From Aquihabitans sp. G128 (GTDB taxonomy: Bacteria > Actinomycetota > Acidimicrobiia > Acidimicrobiales > Iamiaceae): a stretch of DNA of 64,000 nt. Shown piece after piece: positions 9,715-17,853 of this stretch. The notes under the pieces were generated by a model, which did not search any database, was not told the DNA's origin, and was given only the letters and a program-made list of their open reading frames with translations. A program made the position numbers and the translations under genes. The DNA is taken from assembly GCF_019048865.1 (NCBI RefSeq), contig NZ_CP077604.1:434001-498000 (forward strand). The letters are read 5' to 3'. Every line of letters starts with the position of its first letter. Position 1 is the stretch's first letter.

Positions 9715-10140
9715 GTGACCATGGTCCTGAGCGCAGAGGCCCAGAACTTCAACTGGCTGATCGACAGCTTCGTCGACACCGCGGTGGGCGTCACCGACGC
9801 CGTCGCGGTGTCGAGCGACGGCCTGCTCATCGCCATGTCGAGGTCGCTCGGCCGCGAAGAGGCCGAGCACGTCTCGGCCATCGTCACCGGCTTCGTCAGC
9901 CTCGGCCAGAGCACCTCGGTGTGCTTCGGCTTCGACGGCCTGAACCAGGTCATCGTCGCCCTGAAGGGCGGCTACCTGTTCGTCTCGTCGATCTCCGACG
10001 GGAGCGCCCTCGGCGTGGTCGCCACGTCCGACTGCGACATCGGCCTCGTCGGCTACCAGACCACGCTGCTCGTCGAGCGGGCCGGCGCATCGCTGACCCC
10101 CGCCCTGATCACCGAGCTGCGGGGATCGGTCCTGACGTGA
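9715..10140 (+). CDS. cvnB: roadblock/LC7 domain protein CvnB
   Basis: A 141-residue single-domain roadblock/LC7 protein, recognisable from the NWLIDSFVDTAVGVTDAVAVSSDG opening (here split: NWLIDSFVD, then DAVAVSSDGLLIA) and length. In conservons CvnB is the small partner that links the kinase-like CvnA with the GTPase CvnD. It begins two bases after the cvnA stop, with AGGAGG six bases before the GTG; a second start (ATG) two codons later is possible. Co-transcription with cvnA is near certain from the spacing. Confidence 0.9.
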   Translation: MTMVLSAEAQNFNWLIDSFVDTAVGVTDAVAVSSDGLLIAMSRSLGREEAEHVSAIVTGFVSLGQSTSVCFGFDGLNQVIVALKGGYLFVSSISDGSALGVVATSDCDIGLVGYQTTLLVERAGASLTPALITELRGSVLT

Positions 10141-10180
10141 CCGGTCGCGGCGGCCGGGCACGAGGGGGACCCGCCTCGCC

Positions 10181-10522
10181 ATGAGCACGACCGGGCCCGA
10201 GGACGGCTTCATCCGTCCGTTCGTGATCACCGGTGGTCGGACCGCGCACCGCACCGACCTCCAGCTCGACACGTTGCTCTCCGCGGCACCCGCCCGCCGC
10301 CCGCGCCAGCTCGGCTTCGAGCACCGCGCGGTCATCGCCCTCTGCGAGCACCCCATCTCCATCGCCGAGCTGGCCACGTCGCTCGACCTCCCGGTCGGCG
10401 TCATCACCGTGGTCGTCGACGACCTGCTCGAGGCCGAGCAGGTCGTCGTGCACCGCAACCGATCGGCCACCGTCTCGGCCGACGTCCTCGAGAGGATCCT
10501 CAATGGCGTCCGCGCCCTCTGA
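10181..10522 (+). CDS. cvnC: DUF742 protein CvnC
   Basis: A 113-residue DUF742 protein. The N-terminal RPFVITGGRT motif is a hallmark of the family, and the middle (LCEHPISIAELATSLDLPVGVITVVVDDL) reads as a winged-helix-like segment. It occupies the third place of the conservon, as in Streptomyces. Its biochemical role is not well defined; it is thought to form part of the membrane complex with CvnA, CvnB and CvnD. Its 3' end overlaps the start of cvnD by 20 bases. Confidence 0.9.
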   Translation: MSTTGPEDGFIRPFVITGGRTAHRTDLQLDTLLSAAPARRPRQLGFEHRAVIALCEHPISIAELATSLDLPVGVITVVVDDLLEAEQVVVHRNRSATVSADVLERILNGVRAL

Positions 10523-11099
10523 AGCCCCACCGGCCCCGATCGAGGTGTCCGCCGTGAAGTTCGTCGTCGCCGGCGGCTTCGGCGTGGGCAAGACCACGTT
10601 CATCGGCGCGGTGTCCGAGGTCCGGCCCCTCACCACCGAGGCGGCCATGACCGCCGTCTCCGACGGCGTCGACGACACCACCCACGTCAGCGCGAAGACC
10701 ACCACCACCGTGGCGCTCGACTTCGGCCGCATCAGCATCGACCCGACGCTGATCCTCTACCTGTTCGGGACCCCGGGCCAGGAGCGGTTCGGCTTCATGT
10801 GGGACGACCTGGCGGTCGGCGCAATCGGCGGCATCGCCCTCGTCGACACCCGCCGAATCGACGACTCGTTCGTGGCCATCGACTGGTTCGAGGCCCGCAA
10901 GGTCCCGTTCGTGGTCGGCGTCAACACCTTCGACGGCGCCGAGCGCTTCGCCATCGAGGAGATCCGCGAGGCCCTCGGCGTCGCCCCCGAGATCCCGGTC
11001 CTGCCGTGCGACGCCCGCTCCAAGGCCGAGGTCAAGGACGTCCTCGTCGCCCTCGTCGGCCACCTCGCCGCCGGCAGCGGCGTCACCCTCGACGCCTGA
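10503..11099 (+). CDS. cvnD: small GTP-binding protein CvnD
   Basis: A 198-residue ATP/GTP-binding protein of the CvnD family. The P-loop GGFGVGKTT is at residues 24-32 and the switch II-like motif LFGTPGQERFGFMW follows, both close to Ras/Rab/MglA-type G domains. CvnD is the switch of the conservon, cycling between GDP and GTP in contact with CvnA-C. The ATG lies inside the end of cvnC; the upstream extension of the frame is the shadow of cvnC. All four conservon genes are present in canonical order. Confidence 0.92.
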   Translation: MASAPSEAPPAPIEVSAVKFVVAGGFGVGKTTFIGAVSEVRPLTTEAAMTAVSDGVDDTTHVSAKTTTTVALDFGRISIDPTLILYLFGTPGQERFGFMWDDLAVGAIGGIALVDTRRIDDSFVAIDWFEARKVPFVVGVNTFDGAERFAIEEIREALGVAPEIPVLPCDARSKAEVKDVLVALVGHLAAGSGVTLDA

Positions 11100-11205
11100 C
11101 GCGAACTTGTCGCAGTTGGCCGACGCCACGGTCGACGACTGCGACGAGTTCCGGGGTTCGACGCCTGGCGCGCCGATCGCCGTCGGTGGCTGGCATGCTC
11201 GGGCG

Positions 11206-11634
11206 ATGGCCATGTCGCTGACCCCCGCCCAAGCCCTCGACTGGATCTTCGCCGAGCCCCGCACGGCGAAGCTCGCCACGGTCACCAAGGACGGCTCGCC
11301 CCACGTCGCCCCGGTCTGGGTGGCGCGCGACGGCGACCGGCTGGTGTTCAACACCGGCGCCGACACCCTGAAGGGCCGGGCCCTCGCCCGGGACCCCCGG
11401 GTCTCGCTGTGCTTCGACGACGAGCGGCCGCCGTTCGCCTTCGTGATCGTGGCCGGCACCGCCGAGCTCAGCGAGGAGCCCGGTCCGCTGCTGCACTGGG
11501 CCACCGAGATCGCCGGCCGCTACATGGGCGCCGAGCAGGCCGAGGCCTTCGGGAGGCGCAACGGCGTCCCCGGCGAGCTGCTGGTGACGGTCACGCCCAC
11601 CCGGATCACCGGCGCCCTCGACATCGCCGACTGA
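11206..11634 (+). CDS. PPOX-class flavin/F420-dependent oxidoreductase
   Basis: A 142-residue split-barrel protein of the pyridoxamine-phosphate-oxidase-like fold. The segment KLATVTKDGSPHVAPVWVARDGDRLVFNT is the usual start of the Rv1155-like F420/FMN class (quoted in parts: KLATVTKDGSPHVAPVW). Such proteins bind F420 or flavin and reduce small molecules; the natural substrate is unknown. The start is either this ATG or another two codons later; an upstream ATG at 11107 would add a poorly conserved leader. It ends six bases from the converging monooxygenase gene. Confidence 0.8.
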   Translation: MAMSLTPAQALDWIFAEPRTAKLATVTKDGSPHVAPVWVARDGDRLVFNTGADTLKGRALARDPRVSLCFDDERPPFAFVIVAGTAELSEEPGPLLHWATEIAGRYMGAEQAEAFGRRNGVPGELLVTVTPTRITGALDIAD

Positions 11635-11640
11635 GCGACC

Positions 11641-13179
11641 TCAGTCGGCGGCGGTGGCCGGCACCCGGGCGGCGTCGGCGCCGAGGGGGGCGGCGGCGAC
11701 CACGCGGTAGTGCTCGGGATCGAAGCGGCTGGTGCGCTTCCGGAAGACGAACGTGAAGGTGGGCCAGAGCAGCGTGTTGCGGCCCTGGCGGTCGAGGTAC
11801 CAGCTCGAGCAGCCGCCGGTGTTCCACACCGTCGGGGCCAGCTGCTCCTGGACGCCGTCGTTGTAGGCCGCCTCCACCTCGGGCTTCACGTCGAGGACCG
11901 GCGTGCCGCGCTCGGCCATGGCGTCGAGGGCCTGGCGGATGTAGGCCACCTGCGACTCGATCATGAACACCATCGAGGTGTGGCCGAGCCCGGTGTTGGG
12001 CCCGACGATGAAGAACAGGTTCGGGAACCCGTGCACCGAGGTGCCCAGGAAGGCGCTCACCGAGGTGGCGTCCCACTGGTCGGCCAAGCGCACGCCGTCG
12101 GCGCCGTAGATGACCTGGGCCGCCGGCATCTCGGTGGCCTGGAACCCGGTGCCGAAGATGATGGTGTCCACCGGGTGCTCGGTGCCGTCGGTGGTGACGA
12201 TGCTGTGGGCTCGCACCTCGGCGATGCCTGCGGTCTCGACGGTGACGTTGGGCTGGGTGAGCGCCGGGTAGTAGTCGTTGCTCAGCAGGATCCGCTTGCA
12301 CCCCATGGTGTAGGTGGGCGTGAGCTTGCGGCGCAGCTCGGGGTCCTGCACCTGCCCGTGCAGGTGGGCCCTGGCGAAGCGCTCGGCTCGCTTCAGGATC
12401 TTGGGGTTCTTGGCGAAGCCGAAGACCGAGAGCTCCCGGGCCCAGTAGATGCTGGCCCGGGCCAGGCGCTGGGCGCCGGGGACGTGGCGGAAGAGGAAGC
12501 GCTCCACCGGCTTGAACGGTCGCGACCGCCGCTCCATGATCCAGGGCGGCGTGCGCTGGAACAGGGTGAGGTGGCCCACCTCGGGCTGGATCTCGGGCAC
12601 GAACTGGATGGCCGAGGCCCCGGTGCCGATCACCGCCACCCGCTCGCCGGCGAGCTGGTGCTCGTGGTCCCACCGCGCCGAGTGGAACGTGGTCCCCTCG
12701 AAGTCCTCGATGCCGGGTACGTCGGGCACCTTGGGCTCGCTGAGCCCGCCGACGCCGGACACGACCACCTCGGCGGTGTAGGTGCCCTGCGAGGTGCGCA
12801 CGTGCCAGCGCTGCTCGGCGTCGTCCCAGCGCGCCTCCTCCACCACGGTGTCGAAGCGGCAGTGGGGGAGGATCCCCTCCTTCGAGGCGACGTCCTTGAG
12901 GTAGTCCCAGATCTCGGGCTGCGGCGAGAACGTGTCGGACCACTCCGGGTTCTGGGCGAAGGAGAACGAGTACAGGAGGCTGGGGACGTCGCACGCGCAG
13001 CCCGGATAGGTGTTGTCGCGCCACGTGCCGCCCACCGCGGCGCCCCGCTCGAGGACGAGGAAGTCGTCCTGGCCGGCCCGCTTCAGGTTGGTGGCCATGC
13101 CGAGCCCGGCGAAGCCGGTGCCCAGGATGAGGACCCGGGCGTGGGTGGCGGTGGGCTCGGGCATCGGGGTCTTGGTCAC
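11641..13179 (-). CDS. flavin-containing monooxygenase, Baeyer-Villiger type
   Basis: A 512-residue NAD(P)H-dependent flavoprotein. The FAD-binding GxGxxG is at residues 20-25 (GTGFAG), followed by the ERGAAVGGTWRDNTYPGC region typical of class B monooxygenases. The Baeyer-Villiger fingerprint FEGTTFHSARW (FxGxxxHxxxW) is at about 157-167, and a second Rossmann motif GTGASA lies just after it. Such enzymes insert oxygen next to ketones or oxidise heteroatoms. The GTG start has GAGGAG about 9 bases upstream. It is divergent from a TetR gene with paired operators between them, so it is probably repressed by that regulator. Confidence 0.9.
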   Translation of the reverse strand: MTKTPMPEPTATHARVLILGTGFAGLGMATNLKRAGQDDFLVLERGAAVGGTWRDNTYPGCACDVPSLLYSFSFAQNPEWSDTFSPQPEIWDYLKDVASKEGILPHCRFDTVVEEARWDDAEQRWHVRTSQGTYTAEVVVSGVGGLSEPKVPDVPGIEDFEGTTFHSARWDHEHQLAGERVAVIGTGASAIQFVPEIQPEVGHLTLFQRTPPWIMERRSRPFKPVERFLFRHVPGAQRLARASIYWARELSVFGFAKNPKILKRAERFARAHLHGQVQDPELRRKLTPTYTMGCKRILLSNDYYPALTQPNVTVETAGIAEVRAHSIVTTDGTEHPVDTIIFGTGFQATEMPAAQVIYGADGVRLADQWDATSVSAFLGTSVHGFPNLFFIVGPNTGLGHTSMVFMIESQVAYIRQALDAMAERGTPVLDVKPEVEAAYNDGVQEQLAPTVWNTGGCSSWYLDRQGRNTLLWPTFTFVFRKRTSRFDPEHYRVVAAAPLGADAARVPATAAD

Positions 13180-13205
13180 CGGGCAGCTCCTCGCAGGGGA
13201 TCGAT

Positions 13206-13256
13206 CCTTGTTGATCGCCGGTCAACAAGGTAGTGGCGTTCTTGACCGGCAGTCAA
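13206..13256. promoter_or_regulatory. paired TetR-type operators between the monooxygenase and tetR genes
   Basis: Two related palindromes lie in the 89-base divergent gap. The first, 13206-13230, has 9-base arms CCTTGTTGA and TCAACAAGG; its core is TTGATCGCCGGTCAA (13211-13225). The second is TTGACCGGCAGTCAA at 13242-13256. Both fit TTGAYCGSCRGTCAA, and their centres are 31 bp (about three helical turns) apart. The shared sequence, symmetry and position next to a TetR gene make this a strong candidate for the operator of that repressor, covering both promoters. Confidence 0.75.
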
Positions 13257-13268
13257 TAGAGTGGCGAC

Positions 13269-13889
13269 GTGCCTCCCGCCGCCCGCACCCGTCGCAGCCC
13301 CGAGGCGCGACGGGCCCAGCTGCTGGAGCTCGGCGTGGAGCTGCTGGCCAGTCGGACGTCGCTCGACGACCTGCCGATGGACGAGCTGGCGGCCGCCGCC
13401 GGCATCTCCAAGGGCCTGGTCTTCCACTACTTCGGCTCCAAGCGCGACTTCCAGCTCGCCGTGGCCGAGGCCGCCGCCGACCAGTTCTTCGCCGTCACCG
13501 AGCCCGACCCGACGCTGGACCTGGACGCCCAGCTGGAGCAGAGCATCGAGGTGTTCGTGGCCTACGTGCGCGACCACCGCGACGCCTACGTGAACCTGGT
13601 GCGGGGGGCATCGAGCGGGGACGAGGCCATGCGGGCCCTGTTCGACCGCAGCCGGGGCCGGTTCGTGGGCCGCATCCTCGAGCGGCTGGGCGAGGCGGAG
13701 CCGAGCCCGCTCCTGCGCCTGGCGGTGCGCGGCTGGGTGGCGCTGGCCGAGGAGCTCACCCTGGCGTGGGCCGACGATCCCGAGGCCGACGGGGACGAGG
13801 TCCGCGTCCTGCTGCGCGACTCGCTGGCCCACGTCGTCCTGGTGGGCCTCACCGGGCAAGCCGTGATCCCCACCGTCACGCCGCCCTGA
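13269..13889 (+). CDS. TetR/AcrR family transcriptional regulator
   Basis: A 206-residue regulator. The N-terminal helix-turn-helix (DELAAAAGISKGLVFHYFGSK) is canonical for TetR, and the remaining helical part would form the ligand pocket. The GTG start lies 12 bases after the second operator palindrome, so the protein probably represses its own gene as well as the divergent monooxygenase gene. The inducer is likely a substrate of that enzyme (a hydrophobic ketone or similar), which is inference. Confidence 0.88.
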   Translation: MPPAARTRRSPEARRAQLLELGVELLASRTSLDDLPMDELAAAAGISKGLVFHYFGSKRDFQLAVAEAAADQFFAVTEPDPTLDLDAQLEQSIEVFVAYVRDHRDAYVNLVRGASSGDEAMRALFDRSRGRFVGRILERLGEAEPSPLLRLAVRGWVALAEELTLAWADDPEADGDEVRVLLRDSLAHVVLVGLTGQAVIPTVTPP

Positions 13890-13933
13890 AGCACACGTTT
13901 GCCCAGGTCGTCCATGGGGCACGGTCCCCAAGC

Positions 13934-14275
13934 GTGAACCCGAGCCGACACCCCTTCGACCACCGAGGCCCCCTGCCGCTGGAGGTCGAGCGCGAGCGCT
14001 CCCACGTGGTGGTGCGCCCGGTGGGCGACCTCGACGCCGCGTCCTCCCCGGCCCTGCGGTCCTGCCTCGCCGGGCTGCTCGACTCCGGCGCCGACGACCT
14101 CGTCGTCGAGCTCGGCGCCGTGCCCTTCTGCGACTCCACCGGCCTCGGCGTCCTGGTGGGCGCCCACCGCCGGCTGGCGGTGTCCGGCGGTCACCTGGCC
14201 GTGGGCCACCCGCTCCCGCCGGTGCGCCACCTGCTCGAGATCAGCGGCCTCGACCGCGTCTTCGACGTCCGCTGA
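13934..14275 (+). CDS. STAS-domain anti-sigma-factor antagonist
   Basis: A 113-residue single STAS domain. The motif FCDSTGLGVLVGAHRR contains the conserved Asp-Ser-x-Gly, where the Ser is phosphorylated by an anti-sigma kinase in SpoIIAA/RsbV proteins. It would release a sigma factor when dephosphorylated. No partner kinase or sigma factor lies nearby, so its target is unknown. GTG is the only reasonable start in the frame; it sits 44 bases after the TetR stop. Confidence 0.85.
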   Translation: MNPSRHPFDHRGPLPLEVERERSHVVVRPVGDLDAASSPALRSCLAGLLDSGADDLVVELGAVPFCDSTGLGVLVGAHRRLAVSGGHLAVGHPLPPVRHLLEISGLDRVFDVR

Positions 14276-14311
14276 CCGGCTGCGCTGCCGGCCAGCGGAC
14301 GCCGCCGAGCG

Positions 14312-15209
14312 CTAGAGCGAGGTCTGCGTCCCGGCCTGCTTGCCGGGGAGCAGCGCCGCCACGGCGGTCACGATGCCGCCGGCGATGCCGAGGAAGTAGC
14401 CGAACTTCTGGCTGACCTTCACGTTGGACGGGAAGTTGTCCTTCACCAGGTCGACGATGCTGAGCCAGTCGCGGACCATGGTGCCGATGACGGCGACGCC
14501 GATGACGATGGCGGCGATCCGCATGATCGGGCGGGCCTTGCCGGTGAAGAGCAGCACGCCCACCACGAGGGCGGCCAGCCCGAGGACGAGGAGCAGGTAC
14601 GGGTCCTTGGACTCGAAGCCGATCTTGTCGTCCGTGGCGAGCTGCCAGCCGGTGATGGTGTCGCTGGTCTGGTTGTTGCCGATCCAGGCGGTGAAGAGGC
14701 CGACGAGGGTGAGCACGCCGCCGACGAGGGCCGCGAGGCCGCCCAGGGGCGACGGGGCGGCGCTGGTGCTCGACGATGCGGGCGCCGGGGCGGGGGCGCC
14801 CCACTGCTGGGCGGCGGGCGGTTCACCCCAGCCCTGGGTGGGCGGCGCCTGTTGCGGCTGCTGCCAGGCCGGTGGTGCGGCGGGGGCCGCCGGCGGCGGG
14901 GTCCACGCCGGTGCCGCGGGCGGGGCCTGCGGCGCGTCGGCGGGCTGCCACGGTGCGGCGGGGGCCGCCGGGGGGCTCGTAGCTCGGCGGGGCCGGCGGC
15001 TCGTAGGCCGGCGCCGGGGGGGTGAAGACCTGCGTGGCGTCGTGCAGGCCCGGGTTGTCGACGCGGGTGGCGTCTTCCGGGGGCGCCGGTGCTGCGGGAG
15101 CGGCCGACGCCGCCGCATCGGCGCCGATCCGGGTGCCGCAGCTGGTGCAGAACGCTGCGCCGGCCGGCAGCGTTGCGCTGCAGTTCGGGCAGGACATGGT
15201 GTCGCTCAC
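14312..15209 (-). CDS. zinc-ribbon membrane protein, frameshifted in a G run
   Basis: The N-terminal part (from 15209) carries a zinc ribbon, CPNCSATLPAGAAFCTSCG, then a Pro/Ala-rich linker. The C-terminal part is in the neighbouring frame and has about four membrane segments (for example LLLVLGLAALVVGVLLF). The frames join if one base is removed from the G6 run at 14970-14975, giving a continuous SYEPPAAPAAPW linker. The intact product would be about 298 residues: cytosolic zinc ribbon, flexible linker, membrane domain. A single-base insertion error is the simplest reading. The function is unknown; it lies in tandem with the Bax-inhibitor-like gene. Confidence 0.72.
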
Positions 15210-15324
15210 AGGGGGGTGGCCTCCTCGCCAGGTGGAACGGCCACAGTCTGCCCCGTCGGCGCAGGTCGCGGGTGCAAAGGCGCGGAGCAGGGCCCGGCGC
15301 GGCGGCCGGGCCCCGTCCTCGGCC

Positions 15325-16266
15325 TCAGCGGCTGCGGAGCTTGGAGAGCAGGCGCAGCAGCTCGAGGTACAGCCACACCAGGGTGAGGATCAGCCCGAAG
15401 GCGCCGTACCACTCCATGTAGCGGGGAGCGCCGGCCTTGACGCCCCGCTCGATGAAGTCGAAGTCGAGCAGGAGGTTGGAGGCGGCGATGCCGACCACCA
15501 CGAGGCTGAAGAGGATGCCCACCGGGCCCGAGTCGTGGATGAAGGGCACGTCGGCGCCGAAGATGCGCAGCACCAGGGTGGCGAGGTACACGATGGCCAC
15601 CGCACCGGTGGCGGCGAAGATGCCCTTGCGGAGCTTGTCGGTGACCCGGATGGTGCCGGTGGCGTAGAGCACCAGCATCATCGTGAACACGCCGACGGTG
15701 AGGCCGACGGCCTGGAGCACGATGCCGTCGTACTGCGCCTCGTAGACGTGGGAGATGGCGCCGACGACGATGCCCTGGGCCACCGAGTAGAGCGCCGCGG
15801 TGATCCGGGCGATCTTCGGCTTCATGATCGTGACGATGGCGAGGCCCAGGCCCACGAACAGCAGGGCGAAGATCCAGCCCGGCATGTCGGTGTTGGTGAT
15901 GGGGCCCTGCGGCGTGTTGACCGTGGTCTCGGTGACCGACTGCCAGCCGAACCAGCCGGCGGTCACGAAGATGGCGAGCAGCACGGCGGCGGCGGACATG
16001 GTGCCGCCCATGCGCATGGTCTCGCCGCTGCTGTGGTCGAGCGGCGGCGCAGCCGGCGGCTGCTGCCACGTGGGCCGCTCCTGGCCGAGGGCGCCGGGCG
16101 GCGGGGGCAGGGTGGAACCGGAGGCGCCCTGGCCACCGAAGAGGCCGGGCGGGACCTCGTCGGCCGGGGAGCCGTAGCCGGGCTCGAAGCCGCCGGAGCG
16201 GCTGGCCTTGATCTCCCGCTGGAAGATCGCGTCGTTCAGCGCAGGGTTGCTCGATGGCATGGTCAC
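15325..16266 (-). CDS. Bax inhibitor-1/YccA-family membrane protein
   Basis: A 313-residue protein with a Pro/Gly-rich N-terminal tail of about 80 residues and seven membrane segments. The tail opening PSSNPALNDAIF is typical of the actinobacterial Bax1-I family. Members are linked to calcium leak and stress in other systems, but the bacterial role is unclear. GTG at 16266 and ATG at 16260 are both possible starts; the GGGG stretch upstream fits the GTG better. It precedes the zinc-ribbon gene on the same strand by 115 bases. Confidence 0.85.
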   Translation of the reverse strand: MTMPSSNPALNDAIFQREIKASRSGGFEPGYGSPADEVPPGLFGGQGASGSTLPPPPGALGQERPTWQQPPAAPPLDHSSGETMRMGGTMSAAAVLLAIFVTAGWFGWQSVTETTVNTPQGPITNTDMPGWIFALLFVGLGLAIVTIMKPKIARITAALYSVAQGIVVGAISHVYEAQYDGIVLQAVGLTVGVFTMMLVLYATGTIRVTDKLRKGIFAATGAVAIVYLATLVLRIFGADVPFIHDSGPVGILFSLVVVGIAASNLLLDFDFIERGVKAGAPRYMEWYGAFGLILTLVWLYLELLRLLSKLRSR

Positions 16267-16311
16267 AGTCTGCCCCAGGAGCAGGCGGTTCCGGCGTTCA
16301 GGGGACCCGGT

Positions 16312-17295
16312 TCACCCGGGATCGCGCTCCGGTGCGGCGGCGTCGTCGGCGTAGGTGGCCGCCAGGGCGCGGCCGAGGTCGCCGAGGCGGGCGCGCAGGG
16401 CGGCGGGCTCGGTGACCTCGAGGGAGCCGCCGAAGGCCGCGAGCTCGGCGGCGAGCGACTCGACCGAGTGGCCCCGGACCTCGATGGGCACCCGCTCGCC
16501 GGGCTCCGCCGGTCCGATCTGCAGCCGGGTGCCGAAGGCCATGCGGGCCCAGGGCACGTGGTCGGCGTCCACGCGGGCCCACGCCTCCACCGGGGTGCGG
16601 AGCCGGTCGACCTCGCCGGTGATGAGCCGCCAGGCGTCGGCGAGGTCGAAGCCCTCGGGGCGCACCACGCGGTCGCCGGTGGGCTCGACGGAGGTGGTGC
16701 GGTCGACGCGGAAGGTGCGCATGCCCGCCTCGGTGTCGGCCACGAGGTACCAGTTCTCGCCCTTCGACGCGAGCCCGAGCGGGTGCACCACCCGGCTGGT
16801 CTCGGCCCGGTCCCGGGCGACGTAGCCCAGGGTGAGCTGCTGGCCCTCGATGACCGCGTGCTGGATCGGGTCGAGCAGGGGAGGGGTGGGCGGCCCGCCG
16901 CCGCTCGGGCGGTCCCAGCCGCCGGGGTCGACCACGATGGCGCCCGACGCGGCCTGGGCGTCCTCCCGGAAGCCCTCGGGCAGGGCCCGCACCAGCTTGC
17001 GCAGGGCGGCCTTGACCTCGGGCGTGGCGCTGCTGGACGGCCCGGCCACCAGGAACAGGGCCCGGGCCTCGGGGCCGGTGAGCCCGCTCAGGTCGGTCTT
17101 GCCGCCGCCGGCCAGGCGCCAGCCGCCGTTGCGGCCCTGCACGGAGTAGATCGGCAGGCCGGCGATGCCCAGGGCGTCGAGGTCCCGGCGGGCGGTGCGC
17201 TCCGAGACCTCCAGCTCGTCGGCCACCTCGGACGCGGTGACCTGGCCGCGGGTCTGCAGCAGCAGGAGGATGGCGACGAGGCGGTCGGCACGCAT
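16312..17295 (-). CDS. helix-turn-helix WYL-domain transcriptional regulator
   Basis: A 327-residue regulator. The N-terminal HTH (VADELEVSERTARRDLDALG) is of the DeoR/HTH-11 kind. The WYL domain is centred on GENWYLVADTEAGMRTFRVDR, with the expected Trp-Tyr-Leu, and a WCX-like C-terminal domain follows. WYL proteins sense nucleic acids or small ligands and often regulate DNA repair or defence genes. A perfect 10-base-arm inverted repeat sits 20 bases before the start, which suggests autoregulation. It points away from the cold-shock gene upstream of it. Confidence 0.88.
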   Translation of the reverse strand: MRADRLVAILLLLQTRGQVTASEVADELEVSERTARRDLDALGIAGLPIYSVQGRNGGWRLAGGGKTDLSGLTGPEARALFLVAGPSSSATPEVKAALRKLVRALPEGFREDAQAASGAIVVDPGGWDRPSGGGPPTPPLLDPIQHAVIEGQQLTLGYVARDRAETSRVVHPLGLASKGENWYLVADTEAGMRTFRVDRTTSVEPTGDRVVRPEGFDLADAWRLITGEVDRLRTPVEAWARVDADHVPWARMAFGTRLQIGPAEPGERVPIEVRGHSVESLAAELAAFGGSLEVTEPAALRARLGDLGRALAATYADDAAAPERDPG

Positions 17296-17315
17296 GGGGC
17301 CAGTGTGCCCGGCGA

Positions 17316-17338
17316 AACCGGTCAGGGGCTGACCGGTT
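17316..17338. promoter_or_regulatory. 23-bp inverted repeat, probable WYL-regulator operator
   Basis: AACCGGTCAG and CTGACCGGTT are perfect 10-base arms around GGG, 20 bases upstream of the WYL-regulator ATG (minus strand). Position and symmetry suggest the operator of this regulator. It also lies downstream of the cold-shock gene stop, so a secondary role as a transcription stop is possible, but there is no T run. Confidence 0.6.
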
Positions 17339-17429
17339 CACCGGGGCGTGGGCAAAACGGGACCAAGCCACCGCCCGGGGGCGGTGGCTCGGTTCGAGGT
17401 CTCGGTCGGCGCTGACCGAGAGAGGAGGT

Positions 17430-17630
17430 TCAGATCACGCGAACGTTCTGGGCTTCCTCGCCCTTGCGGCCGGGGGCGACGTCGAACTCGACCTGCTGGC
17501 CTTCGTCGAGGGTCTTGTAGCCGGAGCCCTGGATGTTGGAGAAGTGGACGAACACGTCGTCGCCCTGCTCCCGGGTGATGAAGCCGAAGCCCTTCTCAGC
17601 GTTGAAGAACTTCACGGTGCCAGTTGCCAT
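17430..17630 (-). CDS. cold-shock protein (CspA family)
   Basis: A 66-residue single cold-shock domain. Both RNA-binding motifs are intact: RNP1 as KGFGFITRE and RNP2 as DVFVHFSNI. Proteins of this kind bind single-stranded RNA and DNA and melt mRNA structure. The ATG was chosen over the longer frame because the family begins MATGTVKFF and AAGGAAGAG lies about 10 bases upstream. A stable hairpin stands directly before the ribosome-binding site. It is monocistronic. Confidence 0.95.
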   Translation of the reverse strand: MATGTVKFFNAEKGFGFITREQGDDVFVHFSNIQGSGYKTLDEGQQVEFDVAPGRKGEEAQNVRVI

Positions 17631-17653
17631 GGTTGTATTTCTCTTCCTTTGTA

Positions 17654-17676
17654 GGGCCGATCCATGCGATCGGCCC
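17654..17676 (-). promoter_or_regulatory. hairpin in the 5' leader of the cold-shock gene
   Basis: On the minus strand a perfect 9-bp stem (GGGCCGATC / GATCGGCCC) closes a 5-base loop. It ends four bases before the AAAGGAAGAG ribosome-binding stretch. Leaders of cold-shock mRNAs are often structured and temperature-responsive or stabilising. Whether this stem lies in the transcript depends on a start site that is not mapped here. Confidence 0.5.
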
Positions 17677-17853
17677 GTTTGGAAAACCCTAACGGGAACG
17701 CATGCACAGTGCAGCACGTTCGGTCAAGTTCGCCCGGATGGCCGGTCGAGACCCCCGCTGACCTGCGGTTCTCGCCGGGCTGCGACGCCGCCGGGCCGAC
17801 GGGACCAGACTGCGAACCCCGTCCGCGACCCACCGAGCACCGCGAGGCCGCCC

